Positions 27,331-35,706 are shown, counted from the stretch's first letter. The stretch: 64,000 nucleotides of DNA from Pusillimonas sp. TS35 (GCF_009857885.1 NZ_WWER01000004.1:124001-188000), one strand, 5' to 3'. A program made the numbers and translations. The notes: a model not told the origin generated them from the letters alone.

Positions 27331-28155
27331 CTAGAAACGCTGGAACGGCGCCATGAATGCCTCGAGGTTTTTTACCAGCGAGAGCAGGCGTGGCCCGATG
27401 TCATTCTGGAGCGTGCCCTCCTGGCATTGAAAGGCGTGCACAACGCAGTTGAACACAATCAGTTCATCGCGTTTGCCGTGGAACGGCACGCCCACACCAT
27501 ATACATCGGGCAGGATTTCACCCTCTGACATGCAGAAGCCATAGCGGCGGTAGTCCTCAATGCTTTTCAGCACTGCTTTGTGGTGTTGTTCCCACTCCTT
27601 GGGCTGCTGGACTTTAAGCGTGTTGAGCAATGTCTCACGTGCGGGCGCCTGCAGGCCGCATAGATAAGCCCTGCCGATGGCGCTGCCAGCAAGTGAAACC
27701 GATAGCCCGATATCTGACATCCTGGTATTGAAAATGGAACGGTGGCGGCTGGTTTCGATATAGGTAATTCGCAAGCGATCCAAAACACCCATTGAAACCG
27801 ACCCCTGAATGGCCTCGGCCAGTTCGCTCATCATCGGGCGGGCAAATTGGCGTATCGCTATGTTTGCCAACAGGGGATAGCCAATTGACAAGACGGCTGT
27901 TCCCAATTGGAACTTGCCCGAGTGTTTATCGGCGGCCATGTAGCCAAGGCGCGTCAGCGTGTACGTGAACCTGGATACCGTCGATTTGGACATGCCCAGC
28001 ATGTCTGAAAGTTCTTTGTTGCTGAGGACGGGCCGATCGGGTGTGAAGGCAGACAACAGCTCCAGCCCCTTTGCGAGTGTCATGGCGAACTGAGGATCCC
28101 CGTCATAGTCTTCCAGCCGTTGGCTGCTTTGTTCTATCGCGGAAAGATAAGTCAT
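27331..28155 (-). CDS. IclR-family transcriptional regulator of the surrounding catabolic operons
   Basis: A 274-residue regulator. The helix-turn-helix is near residues 27-90 (LAKGLELLSAFTPDRPVLSN; MLGMSKSTVSRFTYTLTRLG), and the effector domain includes SVSMGVLDRLRITYIE and SLAGSAIGRAYLCGL. It lies between two operons that point away from and towards it. A 17-bp palindrome occurs 15 bases upstream of its start and again before the Bug gene, so it probably controls both operons and itself. The ATG at 28155 is preferred to a TTG at 28188, which would place the coding start over the palindrome. Confidence 0.9.
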   Translation of the reverse strand: MTYLSAIEQSSQRLEDYDGDPQFAMTLAKGLELLSAFTPDRPVLSNKELSDMLGMSKSTVSRFTYTLTRLGYMAADKHSGKFQLGTAVLSIGYPLLANIAIRQFARPMMSELAEAIQGSVSMGVLDRLRITYIETSRHRSIFNTRMSDIGLSVSLAGSAIGRAYLCGLQAPARETLLNTLKVQQPKEWEQHHKAVLKSIEDYRRYGFCMSEGEILPDVYGVGVPFHGKRDELIVFNCVVHAFQCQEGTLQNDIGPRLLSLVKNLEAFMAPFQRF

Positions 28156-28169
28156 ATATGTTGTACAGC

Positions 28170-28196
28170 GTTTTGATATTCGAAACAAAGATAGAT
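28170..28196. promoter_or_regulatory. Candidate IclR operator in the IclR / rubredoxin intergenic region
   Basis: GTTTTGA-TAT-TCGAAAC (28170-28186) followed by AaAGATaGAT. It matches the element at 23252-23278 over 27 positions with few differences. It lies between the divergent IclR and rubredoxin starts. Confidence 0.65.
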
Positions 28197-28267
28197 GTTT
28201 AAACCGACTATCGGTAGATTATCACGTATTCGAGCTTTAAAAAATATTCACTTGAACGATAGACGCC

Positions 28268-28558
28268 ATGCAGCCTACCGCCACCACAGCCACCATCGCC
28301 ACCGCAGCCGCAACCCCAGCCGCGACGGCAACCGCCACCGCAACCGCAACGATAGAGGCAGGTGTTATCGCCGGCACATCTCAGGGGACGGCCACGGTTA
28401 CGTGGATGTGCGTTTTGTGCGGTTGGATATATGACGAAGCGTACGGTGATCCGGCTGGTGGAGTGCCTGCGGGCACGCGCTGGGAAGATGTGCCCGATTC
28501 ATGGGTGTGCCCTGATTGTGGTGTGGGCAAAGACGAATTCATCATGGTTCAAGTCTGA
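28268..28558 (+). CDS. Rubredoxin with Thr/Ala-rich N-terminal extension
   Basis: A 96-residue protein. The C-terminal half is a normal rubredoxin with iron-binding pairs Cys48/Cys51 ([17 protein letters not shown]) and Cys81/Cys84 ([13 protein letters not shown]). It carries one electron at a time and resembles AlkG/RubA-type rubredoxins. Residues 3-28 are almost only Thr and Ala, coded by imperfect GCCACC/GCAACC repeats, and are not part of the family. No good ribosome-binding site precedes the ATG. An inner ATG at 28406 would begin one residue before the first Cys and is unlikely. It is the first gene of the Rieske oxygenase operon, which ends with a rubredoxin reductase gene. Confidence 0.88.
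   Translation: MQPTATTATIATAAATPAATATATATATIEAGVIAGTSQGTATVTWMCVLCGWIYDEAYGDPAGGVPAGTRWEDVPDSWVCPDCGVGKDEFIMVQV
28277..28352 (+). repeat. GCCACC/GCAACC low-complexity repeat in the rubredoxin 5' end
   Basis: About 75 bases of imperfect six-base units built from ACC, GCC and GCA triplets, read in frame as Thr/Ala. Slippage here could change length without harming the metal-binding domain as long as multiples of three are gained or lost. Confidence 0.7.
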
Positions 28559-28603
28559 CGCCCGGCACCGGACGCGGATATTTTGACGCAAGGAAAAATC
28601 ACA

Positions 28604-29956
28604 ATGCTAAGCAAGGAAGACAACGAGATCCTGACGCGCACGGGCGCATCAACCCCTATGGGCGAGTTGTTTCGCCGTTTCTGGATGCCGGTTATGTTGT
28701 CGCAGGAACTGGATGTTCCCGGCGGCACCCAGAAAAGGGTCACAGTATTGGGAGAGGATCTGCTCGCGTTTCGAGACACGACTGGCCGGGTCGGCCTGGT
28801 GGAGCCGGTTTGCCCACATCGTGGCGCAAACCTGTATTACGGGCGCAACGAAGAGGGCGGTCTGCGCTGCGTGTTCCACGGCTGGAAGTTCGACGTCGAT
28901 GGCAACTGCGTAGACCTGCCCACCGCTCCCTGTAATTCGTCGTACAAAGATCGCATCAAGATCAAGTCATATCCCACGCGTGAGGCGGGCGGCTTCGTCT
29001 GGGCATATCTGGGTTCGGCGGAAATACCGCCTGAGCTTCCGCAGATGGAGTTCACCCTTTTGCCCGCGTCGCATGTTTTCGTGTCCAAAAAGTGGCAGGA
29101 TTGCAACTGGGCCCAGTGTCTGGAAGGCGCTATTGATACCGCCCACTTCTCATTTCTGCACATGGTGGTTCCGCAAGTCGGCGAAGATGCGGCCAGCCTC
29201 ATGGCGCATGCCGCGATCGGTTCGCAGAGCGTGAAGAATGATCGGATCCGCTGGGTGCAGGAAGACCCGCGGCCTAGGTTTGAGATCAATGAATTTCCCG
29301 CAGGGCTGACAATCGGCGGAGCGCGCCTGGCGGGAGAACAGGATCGCTACTGGCGCATCGCACAGTTTCTGGCCCCCAACCACGCCCTTGTTCCAAGCGC
29401 CTTTCCAGGCGAGAACTACCATGGCCAGACATGGGTGCCAGCGAGCGACACGTCGTGCTGGATCTACAACTACACATGGAATCCCGATCGGCCGCTCACT
29501 GAAGAAGAGCGCGAGGCATGTCGCAAGGGCTTGACCGTGCATGCCGAAGTTGATGAAAACTATATCCCGCTGCGTGGGCCCCATAACGATTACTTGCTCG
29601 ATCGTGAAGCGCAGAGGCTTAACAGCTACACCGGCATCCAGGGTGTGTCCGAACAGGATGCGGCTATTCAGAATAGCCAGGGCCCCATCGTGGATCGCTC
29701 GCGCGAAAATCTGGGCGCCACGGATGTCGGGCTGCTGCGTTTTCGCGAATACATGCTCAAGCGAGCCAAAGCGCTGGCGAATGAGGGCAAAGAGCCTAAT
29801 GAGCCTGCTTGTTCCGAATACTATGCCGTGCGTTCGGGCGGCTGGGTCGCCCACGACAGTAAAAAGCTCGAACAGGTTATGGTTGAGCGGTTTGGCCACA
29901 AGTTTGGTCATGTCAATGCCCAGAGGCTGAAGGAAAATCAGGAGGCGTCGGCATGA
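28604..29956 (+). CDS. Rieske [2Fe-2S] oxygenase alpha subunit, phthalate-dioxygenase type
   Basis: A 450-residue oxygenase component. The Rieske cluster ligands are in CPHRGA (about residues 65-70) and CVFHGWKF (about 86-93). The mononuclear iron site includes the EGAIDTAHFSFLHM segment. The N-terminus (TPMGELFRRFWMPVMLSQEL) and the whole Rieske region follow phthalate 4,5-dioxygenase and its relatives. It should hydroxylate or O-demethylate an aromatic or other cyclic acid with O2 and two electrons. An in-frame TTG at 28583 exists, but ATG 28604 has AAGGA eight bases upstream. No ferredoxin/flavin reductase of the usual kind is nearby; rubredoxin and rubredoxin reductase genes flank it in the operon. 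Confidence 0.92.
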   Translation: MLSKEDNEILTRTGASTPMGELFRRFWMPVMLSQELDVPGGTQKRVTVLGEDLLAFRDTTGRVGLVEPVCPHRGANLYYGRNEEGGLRCVFHGWKFDVDGNCVDLPTAPCNSSYKDRIKIKSYPTREAGGFVWAYLGSAEIPPELPQMEFTLLPASHVFVSKKWQDCNWAQCLEGAIDTAHFSFLHMVVPQVGEDAASLMAHAAIGSQSVKNDRIRWVQEDPRPRFEINEFPAGLTIGGARLAGEQDRYWRIAQFLAPNHALVPSAFPGENYHGQTWVPASDTSCWIYNYTWNPDRPLTEEEREACRKGLTVHAEVDENYIPLRGPHNDYLLDREAQRLNSYTGIQGVSEQDAAIQNSQGPIVDRSRENLGATDVGLLRFREYMLKRAKALANEGKEPNEPACSEYYAVRSGGWVAHDSKKLEQVMVERFGHKFGHVNAQRLKENQEASA

Positions 29957-30729
29957 GGCTGGACAGGTTGCGTGCCAGTATGACGGAAAAAAGCCGGCTG
30001 TTTGGGCTGTTCTGCTGTTCGTATAGCGTGCAGGCTGTAGAGGCGATCGCAGACAGCGGGTATGAGTTTCTGATCTTCGATACAGAACATTGCCCCAACG
30101 ACTTCATCAATTTGCATGCACAGCTTCTGGCGCTTGCAGCCAGCCAGACTGCCGCAGTCGTGAGGACAAATGGCGTTGACAGCGCTCAGATCAAAAAGCT
30201 GCTGGATCTGGGCGTCCATGCCTTGATGGTGCCCAATATCGAGACGGCCGATCAGGCTCAAGCCGTGGTTGACTGCTGTCGCTATGCACCCGCCGGACGC
30301 CGTGGTGTTGCAGGCAGTGTACGCGCGTTGAGTTACGGCCGCGACAAGCTGTTGCCGGGGCAGGCGCCGGCAGGCCCAGTCATTATGGTTCAAGCCGAGA
30401 GCCGCAGTGCGCTGCGAGCTATCGATGCCATCGCGGAAGTCGACGGTGTTGATGTCGTATTCTTCGGCCCCAATGATTTGGCGGCCGATATGGGGTTGCT
30501 GGGCCAACCCGGTCACCCGGACGTAGTGAGCGCGATCACCAAAGGCATTTCGCAGGTGCGTTCCGCAGGCAAGTACGCGGGTGTGCTGGCAAGCGAACAT
30601 GCTTGCGGCCCGTATTTTGAGGCGGGCGCGAATATGGTCGCGCTGGGTTCTGAAATAGGGTTGCTAGTGGCAGGTGCAGACAGTTTGCGGCAACGCGTAA
30701 CGCGCTACGACGCGCTGTGCCTGTCATGA
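29953..30729 (+). CDS. HpcH/HpaI-family aldolase (metal-dependent)
   Basis: A 258-residue TIM-barrel enzyme of the HpcH/HpaI family that cleaves 2-oxo-hydroxy acids, usually to pyruvate plus an aldehyde. FLIFDTEHCPND, VRTNGVDSAQIKKLLDLGVH and MVPNIETADQA follow the family; metal ligands are the Glu in VMVQAESRSALRAI and the Asp of FFGPNDLAADMG. It overlaps the oxygenase stop by four bases (ATGA) behind AGGAGG, so it is translationally coupled and should act late in the same pathway. Confidence 0.9.
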   Translation: MRLDRLRASMTEKSRLFGLFCCSYSVQAVEAIADSGYEFLIFDTEHCPNDFINLHAQLLALAASQTAAVVRTNGVDSAQIKKLLDLGVHALMVPNIETADQAQAVVDCCRYAPAGRRGVAGSVRALSYGRDKLLPGQAPAGPVIMVQAESRSALRAIDAIAEVDGVDVVFFGPNDLAADMGLLGQPGHPDVVSAITKGISQVRSAGKYAGVLASEHACGPYFEAGANMVALGSEIGLLVAGADSLRQRVTRYDALCLS

Positions 30730-31499
30730 CCGCAGCTCGGCGTCATGCGTTGGTGTTGGCTTCCAGCACCGGTATTGGTCATGCCTGTGCGGCTTCGCTC
30801 GCGCAGGCGGGCCATTCCGTATGCCTGAATGGCCGCGATCCAGTGCGTCTCCTGGCGGCCGCGGATCAGATCAGACTCCGGTGTGCGGAGGCTGCCGTTT
30901 CGTATTGTGCGGCGGATCTGAACACGTGTGAAGATCGCGACAAGGTCGTGCAGCAGGCGGGGCACGCGGACATCCTGGTTCTGAATATGGGTGGACCGCC
31001 AGTAGGCAATCAGACGCTTTCGCTCGCCGAGTGGCAGGCGGCGTTCGATTCGATATTCATGCCGATGACTGACATTCTCGACCGGATTCTGCCCGGCATG
31101 ATTGCGCGCAGCTGGGGCCGGGTCGTCATGATATCTTCCGCCGCTGTGCGGCAGCCCATACCGAATCTCGTTGTGTCGGGCGTGTTTCGTACCGGGCTTG
31201 CCAGCCTGCTGTCAGTGCGGGCCGTCCAGGTGGCGCGCTATGGTGTCACCATCAATTCGCTGCTGCCCGGACGCATTCTGACGGACCGGCAGAACCGGGC
31301 CCTGGAGCGCGAGGCAGCGCAGGCGGGTATCACCAAAGATGCGCAGCTGGCAAAAGTATCGGAATCCATCCCTATGGGCCGGCTGGGTACGCCCGAAGAA
31401 ATGGGTAATGTCTGTGCATTCCTGTGCAGCGAGGGCGCCAGTTACGTGACCGGCCAAAACATCCTTGTCGATGGTGGCGCGTTCCGCGGCGTGTTCTGA
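30726..31499 (+). CDS. Short-chain dehydrogenase/reductase family protein with altered active site
   Basis: A 257-residue Rossmann-fold SDR. The cofactor segment is ALVLASSTGIGHACAASLAQ, followed by LNMGGPP and the end motif TGQNILVDGGAFRG. The usual Ser-(Tyr-x-x-x-Lys) is not kept: after VVMISSAAVRQPIPNLVVSG, the Tyr and Lys positions read Ser and Arg (SGVFR). A subgroup of SDRs with this S-x-x-x-R replacement exists. Whether the protein is a working dehydrogenase is unclear. The start at 30726 overlaps the aldolase stop (ATGA); an in-frame GTG lies nine bases upstream. Confidence 0.85.
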   Translation: MTAARRHALVLASSTGIGHACAASLAQAGHSVCLNGRDPVRLLAAADQIRLRCAEAAVSYCAADLNTCEDRDKVVQQAGHADILVLNMGGPPVGNQTLSLAEWQAAFDSIFMPMTDILDRILPGMIARSWGRVVMISSAAVRQPIPNLVVSGVFRTGLASLLSVRAVQVARYGVTINSLLPGRILTDRQNRALEREAAQAGITKDAQLAKVSESIPMGRLGTPEEMGNVCAFLCSEGASYVTGQNILVDGGAFRGVF

Positions 31500-31544
31500 A
31501 GCGGGCGCGCAATAGTTCAACAGTTTTTCGAGAAAGAGGTCGCT

Positions 31545-32519
31545 ATGACTGTCAGTGATTTACCTATTGAAGATATCGAGTCCGCAATTGCAGGGCTCGA
31601 AATGATGTACAGCATTCGATTCCTGGAGGAGAAGATTACGGAGCTGCGCAAGCAGCAAATCATCCAGGGTTCGGTGCATCTTTGCATTGGCCAGGAGTCG
31701 ATCTATACCGGTGCGCTGCAAGCCTTGCGGCAGGGCGATCAGGTATTTTCAACATACCGCGGCCATGGCTGGGCCATGGCTTGCGGCGTGCCTGCCAGCG
31801 CCATCCTGGCGGAGCTTCTCGGACGCCAGACGGGCGTCAATCAAGGCCGTGGCGGATCCGCATACTTCAGTGCGGCGGATTGGGGATTCTATGGTGAAAA
31901 CTCGATCGTCGGCGCTGGTGCTCCGATTGCCTGTGGCGCGGGCCTGACCAACAAACTGCGCGGCAGCGGCGCAGTTGCGCTGACTGCTTTTGGCGATGGC
32001 GCCATGAACCAGGGTGGGATTCATGAGGCAATGAACTTTGCCGCATACCTGAACCTGCCGGTGATATTCGTATGCGAAAACAACATCTATTCGGAACTGA
32101 CGCCGATTGCCGACATGACGCGAGACGCCAATCTGTATAAGCGCGCAGCCGCCTACGGGATTCCGGGCGTGCGTATTGACGGAAATGATCTTCAGGCTGT
32201 GCGCAATTGCGTATCGGAGCATGCGCAGGCCGCTCGCGAAGGAAAGGGCCCGGTGCTGATAGAAATGATGACGCAGCGGTTGGTTGGGCATTACTACGGG
32301 GACATGCAAAGTTACCGCCCCCGCGGCGAGCTGACCGAAGCCAAAAAGCGCGAACCCATTTTGCGCCTTCGCGAAAAGCTTGCGTCGGCCGGCATCCCCG
32401 TGGAGCGCCTGGCGAAAATCGAAGCCGATGCCCGTGAGGCTATAGAATCCGCCGCCCGCACCGCGCTTGACGCGCCGCTGGCCGACACCAATACCGTTCT
32501 GGAGCACCTTTATGCGTAA
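31545..32519 (+). CDS. Thiamine-dependent 2-oxoacid dehydrogenase E1 alpha subunit (acetoin/pyruvate type)
   Basis: A 324-residue alpha subunit. The TPP-Mg2+ motif is GDGAMNQGGIHEAMNFAAY to ENN (about residues 147-178), and TYRGHGWAMACGVP carries the family's phosphorylation-loop-like region. Similar proteins are AcoA of acetoin dehydrogenase and PdhA. With the next gene it forms an alpha2beta2 E1 that decarboxylates a 2-oxo acid or cleaves a diketone. No E2 or E3 gene is present in the window, so acyl acceptor subunits must come from elsewhere or the enzyme works differently. Confidence 0.9.
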   Translation: MTVSDLPIEDIESAIAGLEMMYSIRFLEEKITELRKQQIIQGSVHLCIGQESIYTGALQALRQGDQVFSTYRGHGWAMACGVPASAILAELLGRQTGVNQGRGGSAYFSAADWGFYGENSIVGAGAPIACGAGLTNKLRGSGAVALTAFGDGAMNQGGIHEAMNFAAYLNLPVIFVCENNIYSELTPIADMTRDANLYKRAAAYGIPGVRIDGNDLQAVRNCVSEHAQAAREGKGPVLIEMMTQRLVGHYYGDMQSYRPRGELTEAKKREPILRLREKLASAGIPVERLAKIEADAREAIESAARTALDAPLADTNTVLEHLYA

Positions 32520-33522
32520 CGATATTCAGAATTCCGTCGTTGAACTGAACTATGGCAAGGCAATCAACGCAGCGCTGCGTCGCGCCATGTCCGAGTTTCC
32601 CGACACGGTGCTTTTCGGCGAAGATGCGGGCAAGCCCGGCGGTGTATTCGGCATCACGAAAGACCTTCAGGCTGCATTCGGTCAGGATCGTGTGTTCGAT
32701 ACGCCGATCTCCGAGACGGCGATGCTGGGCACAGCGGTTGGCGCTGCCATGACGGGCCTGCGGCCCATTGTGGAAATCATGTGGATCGACTTCAGCCTCG
32801 TTGCGATGGATCAGATCGTCAATCAAGCGGCCAACGTCCGGTACGTCTCCGCTGGAAGGCTTGGGGCGCCGCTCACGATCCGTACGCAACAGGGTGCGCT
32901 TCCGGGCTCATGTGCCCAGCATTCCCAGAACCTCGAAGCCTTCTACGCGCATGTGCCAGGATTGCGCGTTGGCATTCCAGCCACCGCTCAGGACGCTTAC
33001 TCGATGACGCTCGCCGCCATCAAGAGTGATGATCCAACGTTGGTGATAGAGAACCGGGGGCTATACCATGGCGCCAGCCAAACGGTTGAAATTGATGGTG
33101 ATATCGAAGCTGCGGAAGGCGCCCGCATTGCGCGCGAGGGTAGCGACATCACCATTGTGACGTGGGGCGCCATGCTCGGGCAGGCGCTGGCCGCCGCCGA
33201 GGAGCTGGCGGCTACCCACGGGATTTCCGCGGAAGTCGTAAATGCCCGTTGGGTTGCGCCTTTCGACTGGCAGGCGCTGGACAAGAGTGTGGCGAAAACT
33301 CATCGCCTGCTGATTGTCCACGAGGCCAATGTGACGGGCGGATTTGGCGCCGAGATCGCGGCGCGTGTCCAGGAGAAGCACTTCCGCAATCTGTCGGTGC
33401 CAGTGCGCCGTCTGGGTGCGCCCGATGTGCGTATGCCGGCCGCGCCGCATTTGCAGCAAGTGCTCATTCCGGGTGCTGCGCAGATTCGCGACGCCGCGGT
33501 CAGTATGACGCAACCTGAGTAA
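32512..33522 (+). CDS. Thiamine-dependent 2-oxoacid dehydrogenase E1 beta subunit
   Basis: A 336-residue beta subunit (PdhB/AcoB type). VLFGEDAGKPGGVFGITKDL, DTPISETAMLGTAVGAAMTG and the C-terminal swivel domain (IVTWGAMLGQALAAAEEL; LLIVHEANVTGGFGAEIA) are all normal. The start ATG overlaps the alpha-subunit stop by eight bases, an arrangement typical of stoichiometric co-translation. It should take part in TPP binding together with the alpha subunit. Confidence 0.9.
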   Translation: MRNDIQNSVVELNYGKAINAALRRAMSEFPDTVLFGEDAGKPGGVFGITKDLQAAFGQDRVFDTPISETAMLGTAVGAAMTGLRPIVEIMWIDFSLVAMDQIVNQAANVRYVSAGRLGAPLTIRTQQGALPGSCAQHSQNLEAFYAHVPGLRVGIPATAQDAYSMTLAAIKSDDPTLVIENRGLYHGASQTVEIDGDIEAAEGARIAREGSDITIVTWGAMLGQALAAAEELAATHGISAEVVNARWVAPFDWQALDKSVAKTHRLLIVHEANVTGGFGAEIAARVQEKHFRNLSVPVRRLGAPDVRMPAAPHLQQVLIPGAAQIRDAAVSMTQPE

Positions 33523-33555
33523 CAGCGTAGTTCGCCCGCGCTCGGCCAGTGGCCC

Positions 33556-33609
33556 TTGGCCATTGACGAGTGGCCATTGACCATTGACTATTGAGCATTG
33601 ACAATTGGC
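33556..33609 (+). repeat. CCATTGAC short repeat cluster between E1 beta and rubredoxin reductase
   Basis: GGCCATTGAC occurs twice (about 33558 and 33572), followed by CCATTGAC, TATTGAG and CATTGAC, all within 54 bases. It lies in the 161-base gap inside the operon. No function is assigned. Confidence 0.6.
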
Positions 33610-33683
33610 CGCTGAGCGCGGGTTGTCGGGGCATCCATTGTTGGATGCCTTGCATGGAGCATGTATCCACATAAGGCATATTA

Positions 33684-34891
33684 TGAGCGTCGCACCTGTC
33701 GCAATAGTGGGAACGGGACTCGCAGGCTATACCATCGCGCGGGAGCTGCGTCGCCTGGATAGCCAGGTTCCCATTTCCCTGTTCACGCTGGACGAGGGGC
33801 ATTTTTATTCGAAGCCCATGCTGTCTAACGGTATATCAGCGGGCAAGGACGCTGCCTCGTTGCTCGGCAAGGTTGTCGGAAACATGCGTGAACAATTGGG
33901 GGTGCAGGTTCATGCCCGCTCTGTCGTGCAGTCCATTCGGCCTGACAAACACGAACTCGTCGTCAACGATGCGGTGTTCTCCTACAGCAAATTGGTGCTG
34001 GCGGTTGGCGCGGATCCAGTGCGGCTTTCGCTGGGTGGCGACGCATGCGACCGCATTGTGTCCATCAACAATCTGACGGATTACGGCCAGTTGCATGCGC
34101 AGTTGAATCAGGCGCGACGCGTCGTTATCCTTGGCGCGGGGTTGATAGGCTGCGAATTTGCCAATGACCTGGCACGCGCAGGCCACCATATAACGCTTGT
34201 TGAGCCCGCTTCCTGGCCACTCAATCGGCTGCTGCCCGCCGACATTGGCGCTCAATTGAAGGCAGCGCTCACGAGCGCTGGCGTTGATGTGCGCTGCGGC
34301 GCATCCTGCGATTCGGTGGACAGCGTAGACACGGCATTGCTCGTGCGCCTGTCGGATGGCTGCCAATTGCAGGCGGATGTTGTCATTAGTGCCGTGGGCT
34401 TGCGCCCCAACGTCGCGCTTGCGCAGGCGGCCGGCCTTGCGGTGGACAAAGGCATTGTTGCAGACCGCTTTCTCCAGACCAGTGCACCTGATATCTACGC
34501 GCTGGGTGATTGCGCACAAGTCGATGGCGCATTGTTGCCGTACGTTATGCCGATCATGCAGTGCGCTCGGGCACTTGCCGCGACACTGGCCGGAAATCCG
34601 ACGGCCGTTAATTACCCTGCGATGCCCATTGTCGTGAAAACGCCCGCACTCCCCTTGGCCATCGCGCCGCCCATGGTGAATGATGGCCAGTGGAAGACGG
34701 AAGCGGTCGGCGAAGGCGCGATCAGGGCAACATATCTGAATGCCAAAGGACAGCCCACGGGATTCATTGTGGGCGGAAACATGCTGGCTGAGTATCGCAA
34801 GCTGGCTCCAACAGTGCCGCACTGGCTGGAGCCCTTGGAACCAGGTATGGATAACCAGCGGGCGGCAGTTCAGCCGGTGTTGGCTCAGTAG
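33684..34891 (+). CDS. Rubredoxin-NAD(+) reductase-like FAD-dependent oxidoreductase
   Basis: A 402-residue two-dinucleotide-domain flavoprotein. The FAD motif is VAIVGTGLAGYTIARELRRL at the start, the NAD motif VVILGAGLIGCEFANDLARA lies about a third of the way in, and the second FAD motif ends with DIYALGDCAQVDG. The phrases YSKLVLAVGADPVRLSLGGD and AGLIGCEFANDLARAGH resemble Acinetobacter/Pseudomonas rubredoxin reductase (RubB/RubR), not the ferredoxin reductases of most Rieske systems. It should pass electrons from NADH to the rubredoxin at the head of this operon. The start at 33684 is the ATG just before the FAD motif. The gene ends seven bases inside the tail of the convergent aldolase gene. 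Confidence 0.88.
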
Positions 34892-35706
34892 CCGCCACCT
34901 TGTGTCTCGGGGGCCGGCTGTGTGTTGTTTTGCCCGGTCATCCGCCGGAAGTCTTTTACGCTGGCGGCCGCTGCGGTCGCCAGTAATCGCACGTCGTTCG
35001 ATACGGTGACGATGTCAAACCCCCATTCGACAGCCTTGGCGGCATAGGTGGGCGATCCACAGTGCAAGCCTGCGCGGATGCCCGCCTTGTGGGCGGTTGC
35101 CAGGATGCGCTGAATAACCTCGACCATCTCTGGCTCGGTGCGGTCAAAACCGACGGGCAAGCGTTTGCCCGCCAGCGCGAGGGTGAGGTCGACCGGCCCG
35201 ATATAGACACCGTCCAGGCCGGGGGTGGCAACGATTTCTTCCAGGTTCTCGACAGCTTCGCGGGTTTCGATCATGGCCAGGCAGATGAGCTGCTCGTCGG
35301 CTTCGGCACCGTAGTTGGCGCCCGACACCACGCCCGCGCGCGTAGGGCCGGAGCTGCGCGCGCCCTGGGGCGGATAACGCATGTACGAGACCAACGCCTC
35401 GGCCTGTTCACGGTTGCTGATCATGGGGCAGATGATGCCATAGGCGCCAGCATCGAGCGCCTTCATGATGTGGGCGGGATCCAGCCAAGGCACGCGCACA
35501 AGCGGCACGACCTGGCTGGCACGCATCGCCTGCAGCATGTGGAGCGAATCCGCATAGCCGATCAGGCCGTGCTGCATGTCTATGCAGAGGGAATCGTAGC
35601 CTTGCTCTGCCATGAGTTCGGCGGTGAAGGGGCTGGCAGTGGACAGCCAGCCGTTCAGGGCAGGCTTGCCGTTGTTCCACAACTGCTTCAGGCGGTTTGC
35701 GTGCAT
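34885..35706 (-). CDS. HpcH/HpaI-family aldolase, second copy
   Basis: A 273-residue aldolase of the same family as the protein encoded at 29953, but clearly different in sequence. It resembles 4-hydroxy-2-oxoheptanedioate aldolase (GYDSLCIDMQHGLIGYADSL; LVRVPWLDPAHIMKALDAGA; metal ligands in MIETREAV and YIGPVDLTLAL). Its start at 35706 follows GGAG, and the mmsA-like gene ends 17 bases upstream on the same strand, so the two form an operon. It converges on the rubredoxin reductase gene with a seven-base tail overlap. Confidence 0.9.
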   Translation of the reverse strand: MHANRLKQLWNNGKPALNGWLSTASPFTAELMAEQGYDSLCIDMQHGLIGYADSLHMLQAMRASQVVPLVRVPWLDPAHIMKALDAGAYGIICPMISNREQAEALVSYMRYPPQGARSSGPTRAGVVSGANYGAEADEQLICLAMIETREAVENLEEIVATPGLDGVYIGPVDLTLALAGKRLPVGFDRTEPEMVEVIQRILATAHKAGIRAGLHCGSPTYAAKAVEWGFDIVTVSNDVRLLATAAAASVKDFRRMTGQNNTQPAPETQGGGY

